Below are positions 35,347 to 46,500 of a DNA stretch of 64,000 nt, piece by piece. This stretch comes from Anticarsia gemmatalis (taxonomy: Eukaryota > Arthropoda > Insecta > Lepidoptera > Erebidae). The translations under genes and the position numbers were made by a program. The DNA is taken from assembly GCF_050436995.1 (NCBI RefSeq), contig NC_134763.1, positions 2,542,001 to 2,606,000 of the forward strand, read 5' to 3'. Below the pieces are notes generated by a model. It had not been told where the DNA came from, made no database searches, and saw only the letters and a program-made list of their open reading frames with translations. The stretch's first letter is position 1. The number at the start of each line of letters is the position of its first letter.

Positions 35347-35486
35347 ACCCTTTGACCGCCACGATTGGCTATACTCGACAAATCAAAACGTGCTCACGAC
35401 GCTATATTTTTGTCGACATTTGCCAACGAAAGCATCGTGAGCACTTTCTGATTTGTCAAGTATAGCCGACTGTGGCGGTCAAACGG
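35347..35486. mobile_element. piggyBac-type MITE flanked by TTAA
   Basis: The left tip ACCCTTTGACCGCCACGATT follows TTCA (35343-35346). The right tip TGTGGCGGTCAAACGGT precedes TTAA (35487-35490). The inverted repeats extend about 55 bases, through CTATACTCGACAAATC and CGTGCTCACGA. TTAA, decayed to TTCA on the left, indicates piggyBac-type integration. Confidence 0.8.
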
Positions 35487-35490
35487 TTAA

Positions 35491-38183
35491 GACTACCTGA
35501 CCTAATCAGCTGTACATGTATCATTATACCAATACACTAAACAATAAAAATATATTGAGAATTCAATTTTAACAAATTATTCATATTCAAATGGTTCTTC
35601 AACATCCAAGTATTTTTGCTATAAACCGTCACACACTCAACATAAACGTCAGAAAACTGACAATCCCAATCTGTCATACGTTGTGACCGTAGCAAATTGT
35701 CAAGGCGTAGTGTCATCTCTTTATTTTTTGTCCTTCATTGATCCCATGTCAAGACGCTTTGACGCGAGATGTATTTCTGAACAGGCCAGGTAGTGTTCGC
35801 TTTCATATTGTCACTTTTTCATTTGTACTGTCCATTGCAGTAACTGTAGCTGTTTGGTTTCCGAAATTGAAATGAAAATATACTTATTTTGGTTTGTATT
35901 TAATTTTGGTGGGATTTGTATTTTGTTTGTGGTTTTAGATATAATCCTATTTTTAGTATTCTATGGTTCAAATTTATCAAAATATATTTTGTTAAATAAC
36001 GCATTATTTGGAATAAGCTTTGACGTCACTTGCCTTGTAACAAAAACTGATGATATGAGATTTTTTTATTTATTTAGAAACAAGCAGTTATTCACTTCTC
36101 TTAATAATGAATATTAGTAGTAATTTTCATACGAAAATGTAGTTCACAGCGTTATCTACTTACCTTTTTTTAACCTATACTGTCCCATTGTTGGACAAAG
36201 GTCTCCCCCAAACTTCTAAACTTTTAACTTCTTCTTTTTTACCTACTTATAATTCAAAAATATTTCCAATTTAACAAACTTGAGATTTGAGAAATATATT
36301 TTTTTTAAGAAACTGATCACTACAATTACTTAAGATAATATTATCTTTTAAAAATGTTGGTTACTGCAACTGTAGAGTCAACGATGATTTTATTCTGCTA
36401 ATAATAATATTACGTTCTGAAATGTGAAACAAAGGAAACTTTGATAGGAATAAAACGGGTTGGTATTTAATAGTAAGATATTATCGGTACCTCGAAGCAC
36501 TGTCAGAAGGCTTGATAGCTTGATAATAGAGACTGCTATCAGGCTTTTGAAGATATCAAAAGCAGTTAGGCTATTTAGTCCCTACTGGAATTACTTTTCA
36601 GTAGCCAGACGAGATTACGTTGGTATGTGATTTTCAATTATACCTTATTTCGCTTCTTTTATAAAATGACCACTTACTAAAAATATAGGCCAGTGGTTTA
36701 GTAAGTGATAGTGTGTGCTGTTAGAAGTGTGTTTATAGCTAGATGACGCTCAAAAATCAATAAACTAACTTTGAAGACATTTCATAGATGGGTTGTCGTT
36801 TAATCCAATCTACTTAATGTCTATAAATACAAAATATTGCCTATAATATTGTCGTTACTTTTCTTTATATAACCCATTTATAAATAGCAATTCCTGTCAA
36901 AATTGGTTCAATTAAAATCATTTTGACGTAATAATCTAGGAAAGAAATCTATCTTTACTTGCGGCTTGAAGTAAGATAGATTTAGGCTTACTATAAAATA
37001 AAATACTTGAATAAATAATTGTCCGTGGTGGTGGAAACTTAAAAAATAGCCAGCAACAAAACTCAATAAGGTTTCCAACACAGTTTCAAATTTTCACTTC
37101 ATATAGATCAAAGGTGGACGTTAAAGAAAGGCGAGACTGTTGTCATCCTATAGGGATTTAGGTCGGGCCAGCTGATTAGACCTGTGGGAATTGGGACGTC
37201 CTCACAAAAGGCGTCGGCGACACCAGTTATTATGATACGTGAGTAGTTCTTTGTTTTGCAAGAAGGTATGTTTTGTGAGATTTTCAGACAGTTTTGGGTC
37301 AGGTATATCTGTTACTACTAGAGAATGAGGACCTAGGTTTTATTTATACATGGTTCCAAGAGCAAAATACGAGTAGTACTTAGTTTAAGGAGTTTTTGGG
37401 GTGTTATTCACGTTTTAAGATTTTAACTCCCTAAAGAAATGTGCCGTGATTTTAAGACAGGCTGAATCTTCATAACATAAAACCCCTTAATCTTATAGAA
37501 ATCTTTAAATTTGTTAGTAGTTATGGACACAAATTCAATAGCAAATAGTCCCAGTGCTTCAGCGTAAGGATATTAAACAATTCACGCCATTTACTAGCGT
37601 AAAGTAAACTATAATACTACGTGAGTGTCAAAATCGCAATCCGTTTCTCAAATGTCAGTTACAGCTTTCTTCTAAAGATACCTAAAGACATCATCTAAAA
37701 CAACTTCACTAAACGCCTAAGTAACCAATCCTTTTAAACGCCGTACTCAAGATAGGGTTAAACCATTTCTCAAGTAAAAACGCGAGAGGAATCTCTTCAA
37801 ACTGATAGTGAATCAGATAAAACTGTCAATAGCAACCCTTGGCGTTCAATCAAGTGGAACGAAATAGTTTTGGAAAAGGTCACTGCAAATAAAGGCGGGA
37901 CTGTGTTTAGAAATGATTTTATATTGGATGAAATGGTTGGGAAATTAAATGGTTTTTTGAAAGTGTGTGTGTAGAGTTAAAGTGATTGCTGTGTTACATT
38001 GTAGTAAGTACTATTTCTTTAAATTGACTATTTTATTTCCATACAAGACTAATTGAATAAATGACGGTTTTCCTGCTGCTCTTTGTAATTCGATGGTTTT
38101 TATTTCAACAAAAAAACTGATTTGGTCTTTCCGCAAGATATTTTGTACCACACTGTCTAATTTAAAATTAATTGATTAAGCAG
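35491..38183. other. Unannotated stretch with one LINE-like scrap
   Basis: A 40-base fragment at about 36177-36215 (TGTCCCATTGTTGGACAAAG then GTCTCCCCC) resembles the end of lepidopteran retroelements that read CCCACTGCTGGGCAAAGG. A GC-rich exon-like 77-nt segment (37162-37238, one open frame, donor GTGAGT) has a weak pyrimidine tract. The rest is unremarkable. Confidence 0.45.
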
Positions 38184-38510
38184 TTTTTCTGCTCCACTGA
38201 ACGACATTTCTACTCGAGGATTGTTCGTGAAGCGATCGAAATCAAGAAACATCCAAATTTCAATCGGGAAGACGGCTTCAAATTATCCGCGACGTGGAAT
38301 CCAGTGATTACTGTTACAAAACCTCGCTATGTTTCGCAATCGGTTAGCTCACAGAATAGGGACACGGTTAGTGTAGTGTGTGTTGGCGGTTGGAAAAATC
38401 AAAATATGAGGGTGGATGGACATTCGTCCGCCTCATATACACGAAGTCCTGTCATCACTGCTCCAGTCTGCCTGGGACCACGGCGAGTGCAACCTGCGCC
38501 GAAACGTTAG
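38184..38510 (+). pseudogene. Penelope-like element, C-terminal coding remnant
   Basis: The frame encodes CSTERHFYSRIVREAIEI, then NREDGFKLSATWNPVI, and ends APVCLGPRRVQPAPKR before TAG. I recognise the REAIEI...FNR.DG...S..W.P.I pattern as the end of the GIY-YIG nuclease module of Penelope-like retroelements. In those the nuclease follows a reverse transcriptase that primes on nicked target DNA. The upstream reverse transcriptase is absent; sequence before 38172 is unrelated AT-rich DNA. Only about 110 codons remain, so this is a 5'-truncated dead copy. It runs directly into the terminal repeat at 38463-38570. The family call is from memory of motif patterns, not a search. Confidence 0.55.
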
Positions 38511-38570
38511 GCATTTTAAGGTAAAATGCGTGTTCGCGTTAATTCCCGTATTCTATTATACATTTAACAT
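38463..38570 (+). mobile_element. Penelope-type 3' terminal region
   Basis: TGCCTGGGACCACGGCGAGT, then CCTGCGCCGAAACGTTAGGC, then ATTTTAAGGTAAAATGCG. The last two blocks recur at 47931-47955. GGCG/CGCC can pair as a stem just before GAAAC, and TGCC can pair with GGCA around it. This recalls a hammerhead ribozyme outline, although the CUGAUGA core is not present. Confidence 0.55.
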
Positions 38571-38597
38571 TCTATCTATTTATCTATCTAACTAATC

Positions 38598-38695
38598 AGC
38601 ATGTTTCCACTCACTGTTGAGTATAGGCCTCCCCCTCAGTACGCCACATGACACGGTCCTGCACTCGTCTCATCCAAGATTATGATCAACATCAT
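38598..38695 (+). mobile_element. Retroelement 3' scrap
   Basis: CACTGTTGAGTATAGGCCTC then CCCCTCAGTACGCCACATGA and CACGGTCCTGCACTCG resemble a common lepidopteran LINE-associated repeat. It is short and diverged. Confidence 0.4.
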
Positions 38696-38887
38696 TTCTC
38701 AAGATTCTCAAAATTAATACAAAATATGGAAATATAACTCTGCATTACTATTAAGCTTTATACAATTTCAAACATGCAACAGTCACAATTTTCAACAGAC
38801 AGACACAGTGACAAAACATGCACCTAACCGGAACATACAGTTTATTCAGTTAAATGTAACTCAGAGTCAATATTTGATGAGCTGCAA

Positions 38888-39199
38888 GCTGAGCAAATAT
38901 CAAATGGAATGACATCGCGAGCCCATTGAACAGTATCAATGAAACGGTAGGTTTGTTTGACTAATGATACTTATGGGGGACTATGACTATTTTGTACATT
39001 GCTTTCTCTCCTATATAATAGTGATTAAGACGTTATATCAAAGCAGCAATGTACTGAACAGTGACCATCAATTTGACGTCAACTAGCTGTCAACTGACAT
39101 ACCTACGTGATAAGCCCGCTGGAAAGTTTGTGAAAGATTTTTTTAATAATTGGGGCGATTTCCAACTACTTGCGACTGGCGAGTAGCTATAGAAAAAAA
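38888..39199. repeat. Left copy of a local tandem duplication
   Basis: This segment, from GCTGAGCAAATATCAAATGG to GAGTAGCTATAGAAAA, recurs as 39347-39651 at an offset of about 455 bases with scattered substitutions. It contains a MITE of the 26155 family (38965-39125) whose left repeat is degraded in the same way in both copies. The duplication therefore postdates that damage. Confidence 0.8.
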
Positions 39200-39346
39200 A
39201 TGTAGGAACACTAATCAGGTACCTCGATTATGGTACTAAAATCCAGTTCTTTGTAAATGTCAATATCTTTATATCTCGATACGATAGCATCGATCTGCAA
39301 ACGTCTATGTACTGATCATTTTTGACAAACTATTTTCTTTAATATT

Positions 39347-39651
39347 GCTGAGCAAATATCAAATGGAATGACATCACGAACCCATTGAACAGTATCAATG
39401 AAACGGTAAGTTTGTTTGACTAATGATACTTATGGGGGACTATGACTATGTTGTACATTGCTTTCTCTCTTAGAGCATAGTGATTAAGAAGCGTCAAAGC
39501 AGCAATGTACTGAAAAGTGACCATCAATTTGACGTCAACTAGCTGTCAACTGAGATACGTGATAAGCCCGCTGGAAAGTTTGTGATAGATGTTTTTAGTA
39601 AAAGGGGCGATTTCTAACCACTTGCAAATGTCGAGTAGCTGTAGAAAATTT
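39347..39651. repeat. Right copy of the local tandem duplication
   Basis: It matches 38888-39199 in order and orientation. It keeps the cleaner MITE right repeat, CAACTGAGATACGTGATAAG, where the left copy has CAACTGACATACCTACGTGA. The unit is followed at once by a 5S-SINE that has no counterpart after the left copy. Confidence 0.8.
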
Positions 39652-39663
39652 TTACATGGAAAC

Positions 39664-39926
39664 TTCATCTTACTTTTTATCGTATGGTTAGTCGAACTAG
39701 TGTCAAAGTTGCCCAAGTCACCGGAAGGCCTTAGACGCGGCTTTACGACTGTTATCTTAATTAACAATAACCGGGACTGACTTTTTACGTGCCCTCCAAA
39801 GCATTGAGACGCCCAGTTCAAATACCACTTATATATATACAGTCACCCATCTATAGAATGACTGCGCCAAGGTTTGCTTAACCCATAGAGCGTTTACTGA
39901 GTGACGGTGAGTGCAACTGGCTATGG
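39664..39926 (-). mobile_element. 5S rRNA-derived SINE, minus strand
   Basis: On the minus strand the head reads GGTTAAGCAAACCTTGGCGC and ATTCTATAGATGGGTGACTG (about 39900-39840). The body follows with TTGAACTGGGCGTCTCAATG and TCAGTCCCGGTTATTG, and the end reads CATACGATAAAAAG. It is the closest relative of 22518-22745. The overlapping 91- and 63-codon frames are artefacts of this repeat. Confidence 0.75.
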
Positions 39927-39961
39927 AAACTAATCAGCATCCTTGAATTGCACTGATATGG

Positions 39962-40003
39962 AAATTAACAAGGAACTCGAACAGGGTTTCGAGTTTTTGT
40001 TAA
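39962..40003. repeat. Imperfect hairpin
   Basis: ATTAACAAGGAACTCGAA and TTCGAGTTTTTGTTAAT are inverse apart from a one-base length difference and a mismatch. They are separated by about six bases. Confidence 0.6.
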
Positions 40004-41104
40004 TGTACATATTTCGATACAAACGCCTATGTAGCGATCATTTGACATAACAAATTGTATATTTTATCCGTCCTAAAACAATAAATAAACTAATAAATTT
40101 GTTATAAGTTTGTTTTACTAAAACATAAAATTATATGTTGCTTTAAAATGTGTTTATAACATTTATTTAATCGCAATTTGTTAATAAAACAAAACAAATA
40201 AAAGGCTTTACATGTAAAACAAATTTTATTTGAACGCTTATTTGTTAAACTGAACAATTATCAACATTTCAACAAATTATACATAGACATAGAATAAACT
40301 AGATACCGCAAGCAGTACTTTAGAGCGTACTACATATTTTGGCAAAAAATCAAACCGTAGCGTTCTTCGGCGATTTTCTCGCTGTTCGATTCGAGACCTA
40401 AGACCTTTACAAAAATTAACTTCACTTGAAACAACTTCATTAATAATATGTAAATATATTTTCTAATTAATGCCTCTGTGATAATATTTCATAAACTTTC
40501 ACGTTTCATACTTAAAATTAATATGCGGGAATAACCGCGATCATACATTTCACGTTACTTCGCTTGACGTTTTGGTGTAGATTACAGCAATAATTAAATT
40601 CCTTTTATTTCCATGTAATATTAGATAACAACACATTTGTAATTCATCTAGCATAGTATTTCTATCTGTGTCACAATAAAACATGAAAATGTGGCTGACC
40701 ATACAAACAAGTAATTTAAAATGTTTGAAAGTGTACGCAAACATACAAAGTTCATTTAGATTTAAAATTAATTCATGTTGATTCCTGATTGCCAATTATG
40801 TAGATTTAATTATTTAAGCAGTTACATAGGTTATTCATTAAATGAAAATAAATAAAAGTAAATATGTACACGTAATACATATTATTACTTCGTTTGGTAA
40901 CATTGCTAAGTGATTTTGAAAGCAAAATATATTATCTATAATTGTTTTCAAAATTAGACCACTTTTACAGGCAGGAAATGTATTTTTGGGGCATATAACT
41001 TAAAGACAGATATACACATTGTCTGTTTTTTTAAAGGAAAATTGAAATTCATCATAGCATGAGTATTTCATAAAAAAAAATGCCCGTTTCTCGCGACGAT
41101 ATTA
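40004..41104. other. Unannotated AT-rich stretch
   Basis: No feature was recognised. The minus-strand frame at 40550-40795 has no domain. Confidence 0.55.
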
Positions 41105-41153
41105 TTTTAGGTCATATTACTCAAGGGTTAGCCTTCAGTAATATGACCTAAAA
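41105..41153. repeat. Hairpin with perfect 17-bp arms
   Basis: TTTTAGGTCATATTACT (41105-41121) and AGTAATATGACCTAAAA (41137-41153) are exact inverses around a 15-base loop. CTCATATCG is repeated just downstream. Confidence 0.8.
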
Positions 41154-41261
41154 CTACGTTTTGTGCTCATATCGCCGTATCGCTCATATCGATTACTAGT
41201 AGGTATGTCTAGTTGTTACACGGAAAATTCAATGAATCATCCCAACCAGAGTATTTCAATA

Positions 41262-41410
41262 AAATAACCGCTTCAAAATCGGTGCGGTAGTTTCGGTGAG
41301 AAGCCATCTAACCTCTTAATCAGGCAAATTCTATGTGTGTCAAAAGCTCTTATAATTTGGCGGTCTATCTAACGGATGCGGGTTCAAATCCTTCCCATGG
41401 GGGAACAAGT
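41262..41410. mobile_element. Mixed repeat debris
   Basis: CTTCAAAATCGGTGCGGTAG (from about 41271) looks like an inverted Helitron-like segment. GCGGGTTCAAATCCTTCCC (about 41379-41397) looks like a box B from a tRNA-derived SINE. Neither can be extended. Confidence 0.3.
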
Positions 41411-42477
41411 GGTTTTTTTCACGTGCATTGTAGTAAACGTTCTTTTGGGTCCCTCAATCCAAAATTTATGTCAGATGATATAATAAGTAGCAAAATAAAT
41501 CTACTTTACTACTTCGTAAATCTGTTTTACGGTATTCGGTATATTCGGTAACTTGCCTAACTTACCGAAATCAGTCTTCCGATTTTAGGTGTATAGAACT
41601 AAAAATACATACATAAAATGAAGGTGTCTAAATAAACCTTCGTCTACAGCCTTGGATAAAATAATATGCCAGTGTCGGTAGCCTTTCCAAAAGATATTAA
41701 AAGAGTTTGTACTAACAAGGAATTCGAAAAGTCCATGAATCTACAATTACAACGAAAATCTACTTGAAAACTGTCGAAGTAAACACTCACTCTCCAATAA
41801 AGCTCGGACACTGCCAATTTTCCAACTAAAACAAAATACTTTTCCCATCTTTTTCCGTACAAAAACCGCCTAAAAAACAGTAAAAGTACTAATTCCCTTT
41901 TATTACCGGATCAGAATTAAAAAAGGCAGCTGATACGTCTCTTATTTTGCACCATTCTCGGAAATTAGAGTCTAAATAGCGATTAGGGATGTGAAAATTT
42001 ACATCGATATTTTTTAACGTCGACTCTTGGGAACAAAATGGGTAATTCGCGCGTTATCCGGGCACTTTATTTGTGTTAAGAGCGTGACAACTGTCGTTTC
42101 CTTGCAGATGGAGTTGTGAGAAAATTTTTGGTATGTTTATTTTGTAGAATAGCCGGTCAAATTGGGTAATGATTACGCGTGTTCCGGAATAACAGTTAGT
42201 GTTGGTGATTATTGTGTTGTTCAATTTTGTTTTTATGTGTTTTAATGTATTCCAGAATTGCATTGTGAAACAAAATTGAAGTGTAGCCCAGTATTATTCA
42301 ACCACTTAGCAAAGAATCTTGTATGCAAGGTTAGGTTAGCTAGGTGGAAGCGTACAAAATTCAGAAATTGGAACGTCAGTGACAAAAAGTTCTATGGAGC
42401 TGACTGTAGCTCTCTCATAAATGTTCAGACTGTGTAAGCAGGACTTCATTTTAAAACATTCTATGCATAATTTAAGG
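41411..42477. other. Unannotated stretch
   Basis: It holds a 23-nt exon-like segment (42108-42130) with a good acceptor, CGTTTCCTTGCAG, and donor GTATGT. Two of its frames are open. It is not called as an exon. Confidence 0.45.
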
Positions 42478-42532
42478 TATGCTTAACCTACAGATCGTTT
42501 ACCAACCGGTAAGCGCAACTGGCTATAGGCGC
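42478..42532 (-). mobile_element. 5S-SINE head fragment
   Basis: TATGCTTAACCTACAGATCG then AACCGGTAAGCGCAACTGGC is the inverted 5S-like head of the 39664 subfamily, without its body. Confidence 0.55.
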
Positions 42533-42712
42533 TTGAAATAATCAGTAAAACCAGCAATTTTCCAATCAATACACACACACCCTTACATAAAAACATTAAA
42601 TACGTCTAAATTAAAACTATACAGATAGCACATAAAAATTAACAACTTTAATCGGTATTTTAATTAAGACATAACTACAACATAAATATTTGAAATAATT
42701 GCACAGCATAAA

Positions 42713-42985
42713 ACAGTGATAGCCGAGTGGTATAAGTTGGCACCTCCCACGCAAGTGATCATCGGTTTAGACGCAAAGCATCACATAAATGACTTTTCGA
42801 AGCTATGTGTGTTTTAGAAATAATTATAGGTAAAGGAAAACATCCTGATGAAGTGTTGGATACCTAAAAATTGTTTAAAACATTTCTTGAGGGCATGCAA
42901 CAGAATCCCTTACCCGCACTTGGCGAGGTCTAAACCCTCCCTTATTTGGAAAGAGACCTTGCCCAGCAGTGGGACATTCACAAGT
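42713..42985 (+). mobile_element. tRNA-derived SINE of the GATAGCCGAGTGG type
   Basis: Box A TAGCCGAGTGG is at 42720-42730. A damaged box B (GGTTTAGACGC, about 42764-42774) follows. The body carries ATGACTTTTCGAAGCTATGT, GGAAAACATCCTGATGAAG and AACAGAATCCCTTACCCGC. The 3' end reads TTGCCCAGCAGTGGGACATT. I recognise this head, body and LINE-like tail as a classic moth SINE. It is complete in layout but decayed in the promoter. Confidence 0.75.
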
Positions 42986-43225
42986 TCAAAAAATGCCCAA
43001 CTATCGATACGTAGGTAGCAACACTATTCGCCTTAGAGCTTTTAACAGTAATTATCGTAAGAACAGGTCTCAGCTAAGCTTTATAAATATAGCTCTTAAT
43101 TACTGGAATCTCTATAGGTCTTTGAATAAATTAGTTTAATTACTAAGCAGGTAATTCGCACCCGTAGTGTTCGGAGAAGAAACGACTTTCAACTGATGTT
43201 GGATAGTTATTAAGTAGTACTGTAG

Positions 43226-43401
43226 CTCAATTCTCTACCACTATCGACTACCGACAACCGGCTAGTTATCGACGTTTTGACGTTTAGAATGTAATGAAAA
43301 AAGGTTCCTACGACGCCCGTCAGAGGCGCTGATAAGATTTTCATACAAAATTTCTCGATAACAGGTCGGTTGTCGGTAGTCGATAATAGTAGAGAATTGA
43401 G
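43226..43401. mobile_element. MITE with 40-bp inverted repeats (CCGACAACC family)
   Basis: The left end CTCAATTCTCTACCACTATC, continuing GACTACCGACAACCGGC, mirrors the right end GTCGGTAGTCGATAATAGTA then GAGAATTGAG. The inner block has CCCGTCAGAGGCGCTGATAA. It is TA-flanked on the left, and on the right TA occurs one base out. A Tc1/mariner-type origin is possible but unproven. The minus-strand frame across it is an artefact shared with 62700-62852. Confidence 0.8.
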
Positions 43402-43410
43402 ATATTTTAG

Positions 43411-43573
43411 CGCGATTCTCTACAGTCGGTACCGTCGAATACCGAAAATTTGCCACTTAAAATGTACTGTCAAAATAGATCATAGACGCACGTTAACAGC
43501 GCTGATTAGATTTTCATACAATATTTTTCTATAGCTAGCCGGAATTGTCGGTAGTCGATAGCGGTAGAGAACT
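43411..43573. mobile_element. Second MITE of the CCGACAACC family, adjacent
   Basis: It starts CGCGATTCTCTACAGTCGGT ten bases after the previous copy. It carries ACAGCGCTGATTAGATTTTC and ends GTCGGTAGTCGATAGCGGTA then GAGA. The left repeat is shortened. The pair is in the same orientation. Confidence 0.7.
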
Positions 43574-43637
43574 AACTACTGTAGGAGTAAAGAAATATCA
43601 TTTATGCATTTAAAGGTAGTTGTTGTTGTGCAATTTA

Positions 43638-43830
43638 ATAGCGTTCCGCTCGCGGCTTTGCCCGCGTAAAATTTCACTCTCTTCGGGGTAGAATTTCCGA
43701 AAATCCTCTCTTAGTGCTTTAAATTTCCTAAGGTATCTTTGTACCGAACTTCAAATTTCTACGCTCCGTAGTTTCGGCTATGCGTTGTCCATCAGCCGGT
43801 CACTCAGTAACAAGAGTTTTATAAATAAAA
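43638..43830 (-). mobile_element. Helitron-like/retroelement-like repeat, fourth subfamily
   Basis: GCGTTCCGCTCGCGGCTTTG then CCCGCGTAAAATTTCA, AATCCTCTCTTAGTGC and GTCACTCAGTAACAAG match the layout of a common lepidopteran repeat with an ACTAGCG... start. The class is uncertain. Confidence 0.5.
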
Positions 43831-46268
43831 GTGAAATATACTATGTCCATTGTCCAGTCCGAGAATCAGAGTGTGTGCATGCTGCATTAACTAGCATCAA
43901 GTGATAGTAAATATGACATTGAGTAGCATAATACTAATCACATGGTTCTTTGACGACAAGTATTTTAACTGCTTTCCTAGGTAACGGTTTCCAAATCAAT
44001 AGCTAAACTAAAATTTCGCCCATTACAGCCATACTTCTGGACAAAAGTATTCATCCAGAACAATATAATGCACAAAAACCAAAATTTTCATATCACGTAT
44101 AAAACAAAGCAACATCAATTAAAACAACACCCCAATCAGTGCCTGACGCCATCACCAAACAGAATGATAAAGCGATCGATCAATCCCGCTATCACTGCGC
44201 TCCCATCCTCACACTAAATAAGTCCTGTCTACCCTTATTTACAAAGTGATAAGTAAAATAACACGCTACTTGTAGGGTTACCAGCCGGATGTATGTCATG
44301 ACCTAAGTCAACAGTATTGGTTTTATAAACTTTTTATAGTGCTTTCAAGCAAGGTTTTTCTAGCTTAAGAGGAAAGGCTGTACGGGTTTTGTAGTGTGAC
44401 TAAAATGTTGGCTGGTCTGTTAATTAAATATAATTATGCTGGCACGATAACTAATATAATTTCACAGCGATCGTAACTAGGGTTAAGGTAAAGCGTGGTC
44501 AGAAATGGAATATAATTAGAACAGTTATTTTGTTACATTTCAACCCTTAAATAGTCCAATGTTTATCAATTTTGCGATTGCTTTTGAAAGGCAAAGTAAT
44601 AGATAATTTTATGTTTCAAACATTTTTTTTATGTCAACCATTATTTACAGTCAGCAAAGCAATTAATTTGGTTTTTACACATAATTTAACATTTCTCAAG
44701 TTGTTTTGTACAAACAAAGATCGACAAACCAAAAAGTCATATCATTTTATAGCCTTTCAAGTCACTGGAACAGCGTGGTGACCCTAATACTGTCAGGGTG
44801 ATAAGCAGGCGTCACGGTGGCGCGAAGTGAAGTGATCTGTCTCGATTTTTATTGTGATTAATTAGATTATACGACTACCTTTAGCTTCTATTGGGAAGTG
44901 TGTGACAGCTTGTAACTGCTATCATGTCGTGTCTGATATGACATAATATAAAACTTGCGTGTGACGTAATCAGTTGTGTTGAGAAAAAAACCATGAGGGC
45001 TTAAAAATGTTATGCGTTTGCCCTGAATTCTGTTAGTTAGTCTTAGTCTAGGGTGAAATGTAACTTATTTTTTTCTCCTGGAGATGGTATCGTACCGACA
45101 AAATTTACGGATTTTTTTTAGTAGTTCAGGTGCCAATGCGTTACAAGCAGATAAATAAACAACGTTACTTTAACATTATAGTTAATACTTCTAAAGTTTT
45201 TGCCATTTTTGTACTAACAAAACAATGTCTATTTTTATTACGATAGTCAAGCTAATGTAATTTGTCTGAAGTGAACAATAACTTCAAAGAACAAACAGAA
45301 ACTTATTGCCTTCTACCCTTTTATAGTCAAATAAAAATGTAATTTCAATAAAAAAACCCACTAGAAATATTTTCTCTATAAATTCTTATACGCCTCTACG
45401 TAATTTATATCGTCCAACCTCGTTCGAACGTTCCACAAAGTGGAGTTCACTCAATAAAGAAAAATCATGATTTTACATTAATCTTTGAACAGAACGTCTA
45501 GGAATCCATATTTCGACATTTGTTAAGTTGCCGTCGGAGCCTGTAAAAGCCTCAAATCACGAGCAATCTATCTGAGAACCGCGGACTATAAAAATAATAA
45601 TTCGTCTCAACTTCGTTTGGTTGAAAACATGAGCGACAAGCGATTTTAATACAGTAGTTACTTGGAGTTCTCTATAAACCGTTGCAACATAATAAGATAC
45701 GTACTAATTTCTAAACGAACATGGCTATGAGTATCATAAAAAAAATAAGTATTTTTAAAATGCTGCTTTGACATCCCTTCACGATTACGATTTTATTCAT
45801 TTCAATTCATGTTTTTATAGTGCTAAGAGAGTTTATAACATGGATTAACACATAACATACTTTTTATTTCGTGATTTTTTCCATGCAACTGAAGTCGAGG
45901 GCATAAGTTAGACGTTAACAATTTATTCTAATCATATCTAAAAAAATAGCACTCTATTCGTCACTTTTGAGCTCTATTCAATACAGCGAATCTATTTCCC
46001 TTCCATTCTCTTATAACCTACACCCCACACCAAAAGCTGTTCGTGATCCTGCGAGCGGGTGGCTCGATCTAATATCGGTGTGGGAGAACGGCTCACTGTA
46101 CTTATGTACGCAGCATAAATCTTTGCTGCAGTTTTACACCTCTGTTAGCAGAATACCAACGTATTACATGAATAATATAACAAATAAAATGTGCAATAAC
46201 AGTGTGGGGTTAAATAACTTCATCAAGATTTCTATTTATTTCTGTAGTTGGTCTTTTATAAAATATAT
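43831..46268. other. Unannotated stretch
   Basis: No gene was recognised. The 136-codon frame from 45967 starts at TTG and runs into the next MITE. Its first part lies in a GC-richer patch (46020-46130) that I could not identify. Confidence 0.45.
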
Positions 46269-46500
46269 CTGGGAGTCTATCATTTATAGTATCTCAGCTG
46301 ACAACTATTTGAAAGTCACTATGCTGTACGTTCTCTATTTTTTATGGGAGGAAAAACAACTATTGTACTTCAAATGATGATCAATATTCAGTACATTGCT
46401 GCTTTGACGTAACTAGTTAACCACTATAATCTAAGGGAAAAATCAATGAACAACAGATTGGCTTTTAAATTGTTGTCAACTGAGATACGTGATACGCATA
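46269..46500. mobile_element. MITE of the ATCACGTATCTCAGTTG family
   Basis: The left repeat (AGTATCTCAGCTGACAACTA then TTTGAAAGTCACTATGCTG) and the right GTTGTCAACTGAGATACGTG are inverse. TCAGTACATTGCTGCTTTGA is the inner block in inverted orientation relative to 26155. Confidence 0.7.

Noticed and set aside
37162..37238. 77-nt GC-rich exon-like segment (GQLIRPVGIGTSSQ)
   Set aside because: The acceptor GGGATTTAG has almost no pyrimidine tract. Interesting composition, but unsupported.
43262..43456. Minus-strand frames here and at 62662-62865 sharing ILYENLI
   Set aside because: The shared peptide comes from the inner block of a MITE family read in the same phase.
45967..46377. 136-codon open frame
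   Set aside because: It starts at TTG, passes from an unidentified GC patch into AT-rich DNA and ends inside a MITE, so it is not a coherent gene.
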